DNA of 7,022 bases from Holosporales bacterium (lineage in GTDB: Bacteria; Pseudomonadota; Alphaproteobacteria; RUG11792), in assembly GCA_031257415.1 (NCBI GenBank), contig JAIROR010000015.1, positions 1 through 7,022 of the forward strand, given 5' to 3'. Every line of letters begins with the position of its first letter. Positions within the stretch are counted from its first letter, which is position 1. The notes beneath the pieces are model-generated. The model saw nothing but the letters and a program-made list of their open reading frames with translations. It was not told the origin of the DNA and made no database searches. The translations under genes were made by a program, and so were the position numbers. This document shows, one piece after another, positions 1 through 6,491 of the stretch.

Positions 1-6
1 GATAAA

Positions 7-30
7 CTTTGAAAACATACGTTTTCAAAG
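7..30. repeat. Perfect 10-bp inverted repeat (hairpin) at left edge
   Basis: CTTTGAAAAC (7-16) is followed by a 4-nt spacer and its exact reverse complement GTTTTCAAAG (21-30). On the minus strand the hairpin is followed by TTTATC, a weak U-run, so it could be a poor intrinsic terminator for leftward transcription. On the plus strand no T-run follows. It could equally be a protein-binding palindrome or one copy of a dispersed palindromic element. The symmetry is directly visible; the function is unknown. Confidence 0.5.
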
Positions 31-43
31 TGGAATAATCGGA

Positions 44-115
44 GCAAAACCAATCGAAGACGGCACATTACTAACCACTTGGGATTGGTTTTGCAAGACT
101 TTTTCAATTCTTGCA
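44..115. repeat. 12-bp inverted repeat with overlapping second stem
   Basis: GCAAAACCAATC (44-55) and its exact reverse complement GATTGGTTTTGC (83-94) flank a 27-nt loop. A second inverted repeat, TGCAAGA (92-98) and TCTTGCA (109-115), shares bases 92-94 with the first, so the two stems compete at that point. A T5 run (100-104) lies 5 nt after the first stem. The tandem array starts immediately after, at about 116. The element may be a terminator, an attenuator-like structure or the end of a small mobile element; none of these is proven. Confidence 0.5.
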
Positions 116-462
116 CATCTCGACTGCAACTCCCTCGGTCGCGAAGCGAAACGCAGATACACAGGGCACGCATCTCGGTTGCAACTCCCCCGGTCGCGAA
201 GCGAAACGCAGATACACAGGGCACGCACCTCGACTGCAGCCACCCCGGTCGCGAAGCGAAACGCAGACACACAGGGCAGGCATCTCGACTGCGGCCATCT
301 CGACTGCGGCCATCCCCGGTCGCGAAGCGAAACGCCGATACACAGGGGCAGGCATCTCGACTGCAACTCTCCCGGTCGTGAAGCGAAACGCAGATATACA
401 GGGCACGCACCTCGGCCCCAGTCATCCCGGTCGCGAAGCGAAACGCAGATACACAGGGCGTC
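116..462. repeat. GC-rich tandem array, six copies of a 55-bp unit
   Basis: Units begin with CA[T/C]CTCG and lie at 116-170, 171-225, 226-280, 281-352, 353-407 and 408 to about 460. Copies 1, 2, 3 and 5 are exactly 55 bp. Copy 4 is expanded by an internal 15-bp duplication plus two inserted bases. The best conserved part contains TCGCGAAGCGAAACGC in copies 1, 2, 3 and 6, with single changes in 4 and 5; the rest of each unit varies by point changes. A degraded start of a seventh unit may follow at 460-480. The second copy is 34/55 G+C, clearly richer than the AT-rich flanks. The unit has no stop codon in most frames, so both strands show long open frames across it. Because 55 is not a multiple of 3, each such frame would read successive copies in different phases, and no start codon or ribosome site looks genuine. 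I read this as a non-coding minisatellite of unknown role. Confidence 0.9.
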
Positions 463-582
463 TCTCGTGGCAATCTTCCTGTTTCTGAATCGCTCGTCAC
501 CCAGGTTCTTGCTGTTCTTTTATAGGTTACCAAAAACTAAAAGCCTCCTGTAAAAATAGACTCACAAGAAAGCCACCAGCAA

Positions 583-611
583 GCGGGGTAACCAACTCCG
601 CCCACCTTTTT
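583..611 (+). terminator. Possible intrinsic terminator, plus strand
   Basis: GCGGGGT (583-589) pairs with ACTCCGC (595-601) across the 5-nt loop AACCA, allowing one G-U pair in the plus-strand RNA. CCACC and then T5 (607-611) follow. The 5-nt gap between stem and T-run makes this weaker than a classical terminator. If functional it would end rightward transcription coming out of the tandem array before it reaches the 3' end of ftsK, which is transcribed from the opposite strand. Confidence 0.35.
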
Positions 612-618
612 ATAGGTT

Positions 619-705
619 ATCACATTTTTTTTCGTTATGCAACTATTTTTTTATGTCCCATCACATTTTTTTTCATATTTTGCAAAAAAAGATTTTTGTG
701 TGCCC
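619..705. repeat. Imperfect tandem duplication with T-tracts
   Basis: ATCACATTTTTTTTC occurs at 619-633 and again, identically, at 660-674. Each copy continues with a related sequence (TATGCAA or TTTGCAA, a second T-tract, then TGTCCC or TGTGCCC), giving adjacent units of 41 bp (619-659) and 46 bp (660-705). The block ends only 6 bp before the ftsK stop codon. On the minus strand it would lie in the ftsK 3' untranslated region as A-tracts. Its function is unknown; A-tracts of this kind can bend DNA. Confidence 0.6.
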
Positions 706-711
706 ATTCGT

Positions 712-3042
712 TTATAGCAAAATTTCTCTTTTGCCGGAGTGATTAGGAGGAGATACAACTCCTTTTTCTTCCATTTCTTCAATAATTCTTGCGGCTCGGT
801 TATAGCCTATTTGCAATTTCCTTTGGATATAGCTTATCGAAACTTTTCTATCATTTTGAACTACTTCGAGGGCTCTTTGATACATATTGTCGGCTCCCGA
901 TTGGAAGCCAGATCCCGCCGAGTCACAATCTTCTGACAGCATATCGGAGACAATATCGACGTATGATGGGTCCTTTTGAGTTTTGATATATTCGACCACT
1001 CTTTCGACCTCGTTGTCTCGCACGAACGGACCATGCACGCGGGTCACTCGTCCTCCGCCAGCCATGTATAACATGTCGCCCTGCCCTAGCAGTTGTTCCG
1101 CCCCCTGCTCTCCAAGGATCGTTCTACTATCTATCTTGGAGGTTACCTGAAAGCTTATTCTTGTCGGGAAATTGGCTTTTATCGTCCCTGTGATTACATC
1201 GACGGACGGGCGCTGCGTTGCCATGATAAGGTGTATGCCCGCTGCTCTCGCCATCTGAGCCAGCCTTTGAACTGCCGCCTCTATGTCTTTTCCAGCGACC
1301 AGCATCAAATCAGCCATTTCGTCAACTATAACGACTATATATGGAAGCTTTTCAAAATCAAGCTGCTGCGTCTCAAAGATTGGGCGGCCGGTTTCTTGGT
1401 CAAATCCAGTCTGGATCTTTCGAACTAGTAGATCTCCTTTCTCCTTTGACTCCTCAATTCTCTTGTTAAATCCGTCAATATTTCTAACTCCAAGTTTTGA
1501 CATTTGGCGGTATCTGTTTTCCATCTCACTCACGGCCCATTTAAGGGCAAAAACAGCTTTCTTTGGCTCAGTGACAACTGGAGTTAAAAGATGTGGAATT
1601 TCATCATAAACAGAAAGTTCCAGCATCTTTGGATCAACCATTATGAGCTTGCACTCATCAGGAGTAAACTTGAAAAGAATAGATAAAATCATATCATTTA
1701 TCGAAACAGATTTACCTGAACCTGTCGTCCCTGCAACAAGCAGGTGCGGCATCTTTGCAAGATCTGCCATTACCGGATTTCCATTTATGTCCTTGCCAAG
1801 AATCAGCGGAATTCCAGTAGTAAAATTCTTGAATGAATCAGATGACAGAAGCTCAAGCAAGTAAACAGTCTGTCTGTTCTTGTTCGGCAGCTCTATACCT
1901 ATTGCATTTTGCCCAGGAATTATCGAAATCCGAGCAGAAATAGCGCTCATAGATCTTGCTATGTCGTCACTCAGACTTATTATTCTTGATGTCTTTATCC
2001 CCGCCGCAGGCCGGAACTCAAACATAGTGACAACAGGGCCTTGTCGAACATTTATGATATCTCCCTTGATACCAAATTCCTCGAGAACATTCGTGAGCTC
2101 CGCAGAGAGGGCAGCTATTTTTTCATCGCTTATTAAGCCAGCCCCAACCGATTGCTTGTGCTTATCGAGAAGTTCAAGAGGCGGAAGCGAATATGCTCCA
2201 CTCATAGCCGGCTTTATATTGACTTTATTTTGATCAGCTGGCTCCAGCTCTGCATGAGCATTTCCTTCTTCTTCTTCGATAATACCAAATTCTTGCAGCT
2301 GCTGGATCTCCGCATTATTAACTTCTTTTTTCTTAAAAAATTGAATCTTTTTATTTATAAACAACCTCAGTTTCACAACTGGTTGTTTCTCGTGGAACAG
2401 AATCCACGCAATGGAAATTATTGTCGCAAAGAAGAGGAGCAAAGGAAAGAATATGTCGACACCAATACTTTTGGCGAGCTTTGATATAAACTCTTGGAGA
2501 ACGATGCAAACAACGATTATTACTGGAATGATAAAGTATCTCGCCGATATGAACAAAGCTTTTTTGCATATAAAAATCCATACAATAGATAACATAATGA
2601 GCAACAATATATTAGCCCCGTAATTCTTGACTACTTCAACAAAGATAAGCTTCGTTAAAACATATCCCAAAACTCCCCCTGCGAGGTATGTTATTTTGAA
2701 TTTGTAAAAAGAAGAAGCCGCAGTGAAAATTATGCAACCGATAATAGTGAAGGAAGAAAAAATCAACATTTTGTGCTTTATATAATGCAAATTATCCGTA
2801 ATTAGTTTCCAGCCCCAAATGATCAACAACGCGCATATTGCGAAGCTGAATACCCCTACGTATTGAATAAATAAATCAGCGATATATGCCCCGTATATCC
2901 CAAATGCATTATCGAATTTATTAACAGTCGACGCAGTCGAAAGACAGCTATCGGTTGGAGAATACGAATATAACGACAGCAGCAAGCAAGAAGCAAAGAG
3001 TATCAGAAACACTCCTATCGACTTTTTATGTAGCAATTCCAT
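712..3042 (-). CDS. ftsK: DNA translocase FtsK
   Basis: This is a 776-residue septum-anchored ATPase that pumps chromosomal DNA through the closing division septum and, in the known family, activates XerCD recombination at dif. The N-terminal part (about 8-217) is hydrophobic with several membrane segments (roughly 8-28, 55-80, 92-112, 143-160, 165-188, 196-217). A short charged linker (about 220-290) replaces the very long linker of the E. coli protein. The motor domain follows, with Walker A GTTGSGKS (438-445), Walker B VVIVDEMADLM (570-580), and the family motifs MPHLLVAG, ATQRPSVDVITG and FQVTSKIDSRTILGEQGAEQLLGQGDM in order. The C-terminal winged-helix gamma domain (about 718-776, around SISYIQRKLQIGYNRAARI) is the part that reads orientation sequences in characterised FtsKs. 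All parts look intact. The ATG at 3042 gives a proper membrane N-terminus but lacks a clear Shine-Dalgarno sequence. The gene probably has its own promoter in the upstream gap. Confidence 0.97.
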   Translation of the reverse strand: MELLHKKSIGVFLILFASCLLLSLYSYSPTDSCLSTASTVNKFDNAFGIYGAYIADLFIQYVGVFSFAICALLIIWGWKLITDNLHYIKHKMLIFSSFTIIGCIIFTAASSFYKFKITYLAGGVLGYVLTKLIFVEVVKNYGANILLLIMLSIVWIFICKKALFISARYFIIPVIIVVCIVLQEFISKLAKSIGVDIFFPLLLFFATIISIAWILFHEKQPVVKLRLFINKKIQFFKKKEVNNAEIQQLQEFGIIEEEEGNAHAELEPADQNKVNIKPAMSGAYSLPPLELLDKHKQSVGAGLISDEKIAALSAELTNVLEEFGIKGDIINVRQGPVVTMFEFRPAAGIKTSRIISLSDDIARSMSAISARISIIPGQNAIGIELPNKNRQTVYLLELLSSDSFKNFTTGIPLILGKDINGNPVMADLAKMPHLLVAGTTGSGKSVSINDMILSILFKFTPDECKLIMVDPKMLELSVYDEIPHLLTPVVTEPKKAVFALKWAVSEMENRYRQMSKLGVRNIDGFNKRIEESKEKGDLLVRKIQTGFDQETGRPIFETQQLDFEKLPYIVVIVDEMADLMLVAGKDIEAAVQRLAQMARAAGIHLIMATQRPSVDVITGTIKANFPTRISFQVTSKIDSRTILGEQGAEQLLGQGDMLYMAGGGRVTRVHGPFVRDNEVERVVEYIKTQKDPSYVDIVSDMLSEDCDSAGSGFQSGADNMYQRALEVVQNDRKVSISYIQRKLQIGYNRAARIIEEMEEKGVVSPPNHSGKREILL

Positions 3043-3077
3043 CGAGCCGCGTAATCATTTTTACTAGTACATGCCTA

Positions 3078-3109
3078 ATTATACTCCATATCTCGGCAAG
3101 CTTGTACAA
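3078..3109 (-). promoter_or_regulatory. Candidate ftsK promoter
   Basis: On the minus strand a perfect TATAAT lies at 3083-3078, about 35 bp before the ftsK start codon. The best upstream element is TTGTAC (3109-3104), but the 20-bp spacing is longer than the usual 16-18, so the -35 assignment is doubtful. The position fits a short leader for ftsK. Confidence 0.4.
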
Positions 3110-3114
3110 AGTCG

Positions 3115-3126
3115 TGTGTATACACA
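3115..3126. repeat. 12-bp perfect palindrome upstream of ftsK
   Basis: TGTGTATACACA is a perfect palindrome just upstream of the candidate ftsK -35 region. A shorter palindrome, TTGTACAA (3102-3109), lies between it and the -10. Together they could form an operator, but no specific regulator can be named, and short AT-rich palindromes arise by chance. Confidence 0.3.
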
Positions 3127-3172
3127 TAACATCCTGAGGCAAACCTGAATCTCTAGAATAGAGTATAGCCTT

Positions 3173-4024
3173 TCACGTGTGGCGACGCACGAATTCAGAA
3201 CATCTATTGATATATTTCTTCAAAATATCGTGCGAGATATCAATAAATTCCTGGGAGGTAACTGCCTGACATATCGCGCTGTACTGCTCTTGATTTGTTT
3301 CTTTCTTAAATGCTTCGATATTATAGTTCAAGCAATTACTTAAAAGAACGATCGGAAACGAGACATTCTTCATAACATAGTCTTCTGAGCATTGGAAATT
3401 TTCAGATTTATACGAATCTAGGTCGTTTTGGACTTGAAAAATTATTCCTAGGCATATGCCAATAATCGCCAATTCTTTTGCCTCATTAAATTTATCGTTT
3501 GAAAGAAGAGCACCGAGAAGGCAGCATAATTTGAAAAATGGAGCCGTCTTCAAGTAGGCCATTCGTATATATTCATCGATCGAGGAAGATTTGCTGTTGT
3601 TCATATTCTGTTCCAGAATGGCCCCATACGCCGTCGCTTCGCATTCTCTGATGAAAATACGCCTGATATACGACGAATTACTATGCAGCTCCATGAAATC
3701 TCTTATTGATCTTATCAAAAGCCGGTCTCCCAACAATATGCTGTATTTCACGCCGTACTCTGCATATTGTGACCTTCCGTTTCTACGAGTTGAGTTATTG
3801 TCTATAACGTCGTCGTGTATTAAAGTTGCACTGTGAATATCCTCAATAATAGCTATAGTCCTGTGATACACAGGATCATCTCTTTGCCCACCACCACACA
3901 TATAATACAATATCGACCTTATGCGCTTTCCATGTTGTGTTTTGATGTATTGTTTGCTTTTGGCAAGTTCTGCTTCGTATATCTCCCTCCTATCGAGGAT
4001 TGCCTGGATAATACCATTAAACAT
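3173..4024 (-). CDS. Polyprenyl diphosphate synthase family protein (divergent)
   Basis: This 283-residue protein belongs to the trans-isoprenyl diphosphate synthase family, which condenses isopentenyl diphosphate onto an allylic diphosphate. Visible motifs are GKRIRSIL (32-39), the first aspartate-rich motif DDVID (71-75) followed by RR (80-81), LLGD (97-100), YLKTAPFF (157-164) and FQVQNDLDS (196-204). The DDxxD spacing and the small residues before it (ATLIHDD, as in E. coli IspB) point to a long-chain product such as a quinone side chain rather than farnesyl diphosphate. This is inference. The protein is shorter than IspB-type enzymes (about 320 residues), mainly at the N-terminus. The second aspartate-rich motif, normally DDxxD, reads NDLDS here, losing the first and last aspartates, so activity or metal binding may differ. 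The start codon overlaps the end of the upstream exonuclease gene by 8 bp, which implies translational coupling. The ispB identity is likely but not certain, so I give no symbol. Confidence 0.85.
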   Translation of the reverse strand: MFNGIIQAILDRREIYEAELAKSKQYIKTQHGKRIRSILYYMCGGGQRDDPVYHRTIAIIEDIHSATLIHDDVIDNNSTRRNGRSQYAEYGVKYSILLGDRLLIRSIRDFMELHSNSSYIRRIFIRECEATAYGAILEQNMNNSKSSSIDEYIRMAYLKTAPFFKLCCLLGALLSNDKFNEAKELAIIGICLGIIFQVQNDLDSYKSENFQCSEDYVMKNVSFPIVLLSNCLNYNIEAFKKETNQEQYSAICQAVTSQEFIDISHDILKKYINRCSEFVRRHT

Positions 4025-4874
4025 TCTTGCTCAACGCCTTGAACTCAAATCTATTAAAGAATTCTTTGAAATCTCCTCTAACACTTGTTTTATATTCAAA
4101 TGGAATATCCAACTCATCGCGCAATCTTACAAGTTCTCTCGCATCAAACGCCATATTTATATTTTCTTTTAGAGAATCGTATTTCTTGCGATGTGGTAAT
4201 TTATCAAGATTACGTGCCAAATTATCGAGGCTACCGAACTCATTGATAAGGGTGGCAGCGGTCTTGGGCCCAATTCCAGGAACCCCCTTAATGTTGTCCG
4301 AGGAATCGCCGGTGAGCGCCAGGAGGTCTAAAATGAGCAACGGATTTCGGACTCCAAACTTGGCAAATATATCATCCGGAGTTATGTATTTCTGCTTCAT
4401 CGGATCGTATATATTAATGTAGTTCGGTATGTCAATGAGCTGCAACAAGTCTTTGTCAGAAGAAATTATATTAATAATATATTTGTTTTTCAGCTTTTTG
4501 ACATAGCTGGCAATTATATCATCCGCCTCATAGCCATGAATCGACACAGAGGTGAATCCAAAATAATCGGCAGCCTCTTTTATAAGGGGAATCTGCGCTA
4601 TCAATTCTTCTGGAGCTTCCTTTCTATTCGCTTTGTATTGGCTTCCTCCAGCTAGCTCGTTCCTTTTGAGATTCGAGCGCCGGCCGTCGAAGGCAGCTAT
4701 GAACATCGCCTCAGGAAATATCTTCCCCATCTTCAGCATGGCATTGCAAAAACCGTATAAAGCTCCCACTTCTTGGGCATTAAAAGTAAGGCGCGGTAGT
4801 GCAAAGAATGCCCTATAGATGAAGCCCGATATATCAAGAAGATTTACAACAGCTCCAGAAGCACCGCCGGTCAT
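4017..4874 (-). CDS. 5'-3' exonuclease, PolA N-terminal nuclease domain only
   Basis: A 285-residue flap or RNA-primer nuclease of the PolA/FEN family. The acidic metal-binding residues are all present: D14 (LLDISGFIYRAF), D63 (AAFDGRR), E116/D118/D119 (GYEADDIIA), D140/D142 (SSDKDL) and D190/D193 (LTGDSSDN). They are followed by the helix-hairpin-helix DNA-binding segment GVPGIGPKTAA. The protein stops at FEFKALSKNV, matching the end of the nuclease domain in E. coli PolA (YEFKRW...). No proofreading or polymerase domain follows; the next gene begins inside the stop region. I chose the ATG at 4874 because the family similarity begins right after it and TAGG lies a few bases upstream. An in-frame ATG at 4949 would add 25 unconserved residues. 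The role is probably removal of Okazaki primers and flap repair. It may work with a separately encoded polymerase, or act alone like B. subtilis YpcP. Confidence 0.92.
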   Translation of the reverse strand: MTGGASGAVVNLLDISGFIYRAFFALPRLTFNAQEVGALYGFCNAMLKMGKIFPEAMFIAAFDGRRSNLKRNELAGGSQYKANRKEAPEELIAQIPLIKEAADYFGFTSVSIHGYEADDIIASYVKKLKNKYIINIISSDKDLLQLIDIPNYINIYDPMKQKYITPDDIFAKFGVRNPLLILDLLALTGDSSDNIKGVPGIGPKTAATLINEFGSLDNLARNLDKLPHRKKYDSLKENINMAFDARELVRLRDELDIPFEYKTSVRGDFKEFFNRFEFKALSKNV

Positions 4875-4993
4875 CGAACCTAGCCGCCAATACAAAAGTC
4901 TCCTATATTCTGGCAAGGCCGCCACAAGAAATCTACTATAAAAATTCATGCTGCGCCATGGATATTTCAGTCCTGGAGAAAATTCAAAACCTC

Positions 4994-5022
4994 TTGTTGC
5001 CAGAGTCTTTTGTTAATTAAAT
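4994..5022 (+). promoter_or_regulatory. Possible lpdA-rlpA promoter
   Basis: TTGTTG (4994-4999) and TTAAAT (5017-5022) are separated by 17 bp in the AT-rich region between the divergent exonuclease and lpdA genes. Each hexamer matches the sigma-70 consensus at four of six positions. The same region (TATATTTAATTAA on the opposite strand) probably also carries the leftward exonuclease promoter, but I cannot place that one. Confidence 0.3.
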
Positions 5023-5066
5023 ATATGCCCCAATCACTTAACTCTACAAACTCATAGCCAAAATTG

Positions 5067-5082
5067 ATATCATCAGTGATAT
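5067..5082. promoter_or_regulatory. Short inverted repeat before lpdA start
   Basis: ATATCA (5067-5072) and TGATAT (5077-5082) are separated by TCAG. The element ends 17 bp before the lpdA ATG, in the presumed leader, so it could be an operator or a small hairpin influencing translation. With only 6-bp arms in AT-rich DNA, chance is a real alternative. Confidence 0.25.
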
Positions 5083-5099
5083 TGAATTCAAACGTAATC

Positions 5100-6491
5100 A
5101 TGGATATGGATTTTGATGTTGTTGTTATAGGAGCTGGGCCTGGAGGGTATGCTGCCGCCGTCAGATGCGCTCAACTTGGGCTTAGAGCTGCCATCATTGA
5201 GAAAGGGAAGAATCTCGGCGGAACGTGCATGAACATTGGGTGCATTCCAACGAAAGCTTTGCTAGAGGCCGCCAACGTTCGGTCCATCGTTGAGTCTTCC
5301 TCAGGATTTGGAATAGAGTCGATTGTCAAGACAGTTGATTTCGAAAAAGTGTTTTCAAGAGCGTCGGATGTGATTTCGACATTAAACAATGGGCTATTTG
5401 GACTTATGGAGGCAAATGGAATCAAGGTTATAAATGGAACAGCATCATTTCTCAACAAGAACACAGTGCTTATAAGTAATGAAAATAGGGTTACTGCAAA
5501 GAATATCGTTATAGCAACAGGTGCTCTTCCCAAAACGCTGCCATCTTCCGTCACCCCAGATGGGTTACTTCGGGAAGATCTCGTTTGGACTTCCAAAGAG
5601 GCGCTCGAATCTAAAGTGTGTCCAAGAAACATTGTTATTGTTGGCAGCGGAGCAATTGGTATTGAGTTTGCCTCGTTTTACAATTCAATGGGCTCTAAAG
5701 TCACAGTCGTTGAAATCCAAGATAGGATTCTCGTGAATGAAGATGAGGAAATTGCAAAAATGGCTTTGCGAGAGTTTACTGAGAAAGGAATTAATTTCAT
5801 TCTCAAAACAAGTATAAACAAAATTCAGCAATATAATAATGTAATTGAAGTTATTTATGGTAATGACAAGCGCAAAATATTTGATGCTGGCCTCGTTGCG
5901 ATCGGGGTTGTTCCAAATACAAAGCATTTAAATCTTGAGAAGATTTCCGTGAAGACAGGGGCGGGCGGCAATATAATCGTCGATAACAAAATGGAGACAT
6001 CGGTCAAAGGAATTTATGCTGTCGGAGATATCACGAATCCTCCGTTTCTCGCTCATAAGGCTTCGCGCGAGGGAGCCATATGCGCCGAAAGTATCGCTGG
6101 AATTTCCGAAACTCGGCCTCTGGATCCCCTGAAGATTCCAGCCTGCACGTATTCAAATCCGCAGATTGCCTCTATAGGAATGACGGAAAAGAAGGCAGTT
6201 GAGTCAGGGCAATCGATAAGGATCGGGAAAGCGTATTTCAAAAGCAATGGCAAATCCATGGCGATTGGAGCGGATTCTGGATTTATAAAGGTTATATTTG
6301 AGGATAAAACGGGAGAGTTGCTCGGAGCTCACATGATAGGCCATGACGTTACGGAAATTATATCTGTATTTTCAACTGCTATTTCCGCGGAGTTGACGGA
6401 TAGGGAATTGCTGAATACTGTATTCCCGCATCCAACAATCTCTGAATGTATACATAATGCTGTGCTAAACTCTCTCGGTAGGGCAGCATGA
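5100..6491 (+). CDS. lpdA: Dihydrolipoamide dehydrogenase (E3)
   Basis: A 463-residue cytoplasmic flavoenzyme that reoxidises the dihydrolipoyl groups of 2-oxo-acid dehydrogenase complexes with NAD+. The FAD-binding GAGPGGYAAAVRCAQLG is at 11-27. The redox-active disulfide is C43/C48 in GGTCMNIGCIPTK. The NAD-binding GSGAIG is at 182-187, the second FAD contact YAVGDI at 306-311, and the C-terminal catalytic pair H444/E449 lies in HPTISE. The length is normal and everything expected is intact. I start at the ATG at 5100 because the family N-terminus (DFDVVVIGAGPGG) begins directly after it. An in-frame TTG at 5064 would add 12 unconserved residues, and an ATG at 5106 is also possible. No strong Shine-Dalgarno sequence is visible. 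The stop codon overlaps the rlpA start. Which complex it serves (pyruvate, 2-oxoglutarate or both) cannot be told, since no E1 or E2 gene is in the window. Mercuric or glutathione reductase is less likely given the CMNIGC and HPTISE forms. Confidence 0.95.
   Translation: MDMDFDVVVIGAGPGGYAAAVRCAQLGLRAAIIEKGKNLGGTCMNIGCIPTKALLEAANVRSIVESSSGFGIESIVKTVDFEKVFSRASDVISTLNNGLFGLMEANGIKVINGTASFLNKNTVLISNENRVTAKNIVIATGALPKTLPSSVTPDGLLREDLVWTSKEALESKVCPRNIVIVGSGAIGIEFASFYNSMGSKVTVVEIQDRILVNEDEEIAKMALREFTEKGINFILKTSINKIQQYNNVIEVIYGNDKRKIFDAGLVAIGVVPNTKHLNLEKISVKTGAGGNIIVDNKMETSVKGIYAVGDITNPPFLAHKASREGAICAESIAGISETRPLDPLKIPACTYSNPQIASIGMTEKKAVESGQSIRIGKAYFKSNGKSMAIGADSGFIKVIFEDKTGELLGAHMIGHDVTEIISVFSTAISAELTDRELLNTVFPHPTISECIHNAVLNSLGRAA

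Larger units (their letters stand above)
463..711. other. Intergenic region between array and ftsK, no gene seen
   Basis: I see no supported reading frame and no recognisable tRNA or other stable RNA. The stretch holds a short direct repeat (TTTTATAGGTTAC/TCA at 518-532 and 608-622), a hairpin with a following T-run (583-611), and a T-tract-rich imperfect tandem duplication (619-705). Just past the ftsK stop on the minus strand there is a weak A/T hairpin (683-698). It is followed by A-rich rather than U-rich sequence, so it is not a convincing terminator for ftsK. Confidence 0.6.

Noticed and set aside
7..30. dif recombination site
   Set aside because: The palindrome has 10-bp arms and a 4-bp centre with no XerD-type TTATGTTAA arm, so it does not fit the 11-6-11 layout.
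116..462. CRISPR array
   Set aside because: The conserved segment is about 30 bp, but the intervening stretches of roughly 22 bp are homologous to one another with only point changes. They are not unique spacers, and no cas gene is in the window.
116..462. FtsK orientation sequences (KOPS) beside ftsK
   Set aside because: No GGGNAGGG or its complement occurs in the units; GGGCACG and GGGCAGG do not match the known motif.
540..612. tRNA or small stable RNA
   Set aside because: No cloverleaf, T-loop sequence or known signal-recognition, 6S or tmRNA motif could be found; only a single hairpin is present.
617..626. DnaA box or origin in the AT-rich stretch
   Set aside because: TTATCACA lacks one base of the TTATNCACA consensus and there is no cluster of boxes.
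3170..3186. parS centromere site
   Set aside because: TTTCACGTG matches the left half of the parS palindrome, but the right half (TGGCG) does not, and it lies over the stop codon of a gene.
5171..5632. Minus-strand open frame inside lpdA
   Set aside because: It is the antisense shadow of a well-conserved enzyme and resembles no protein family.
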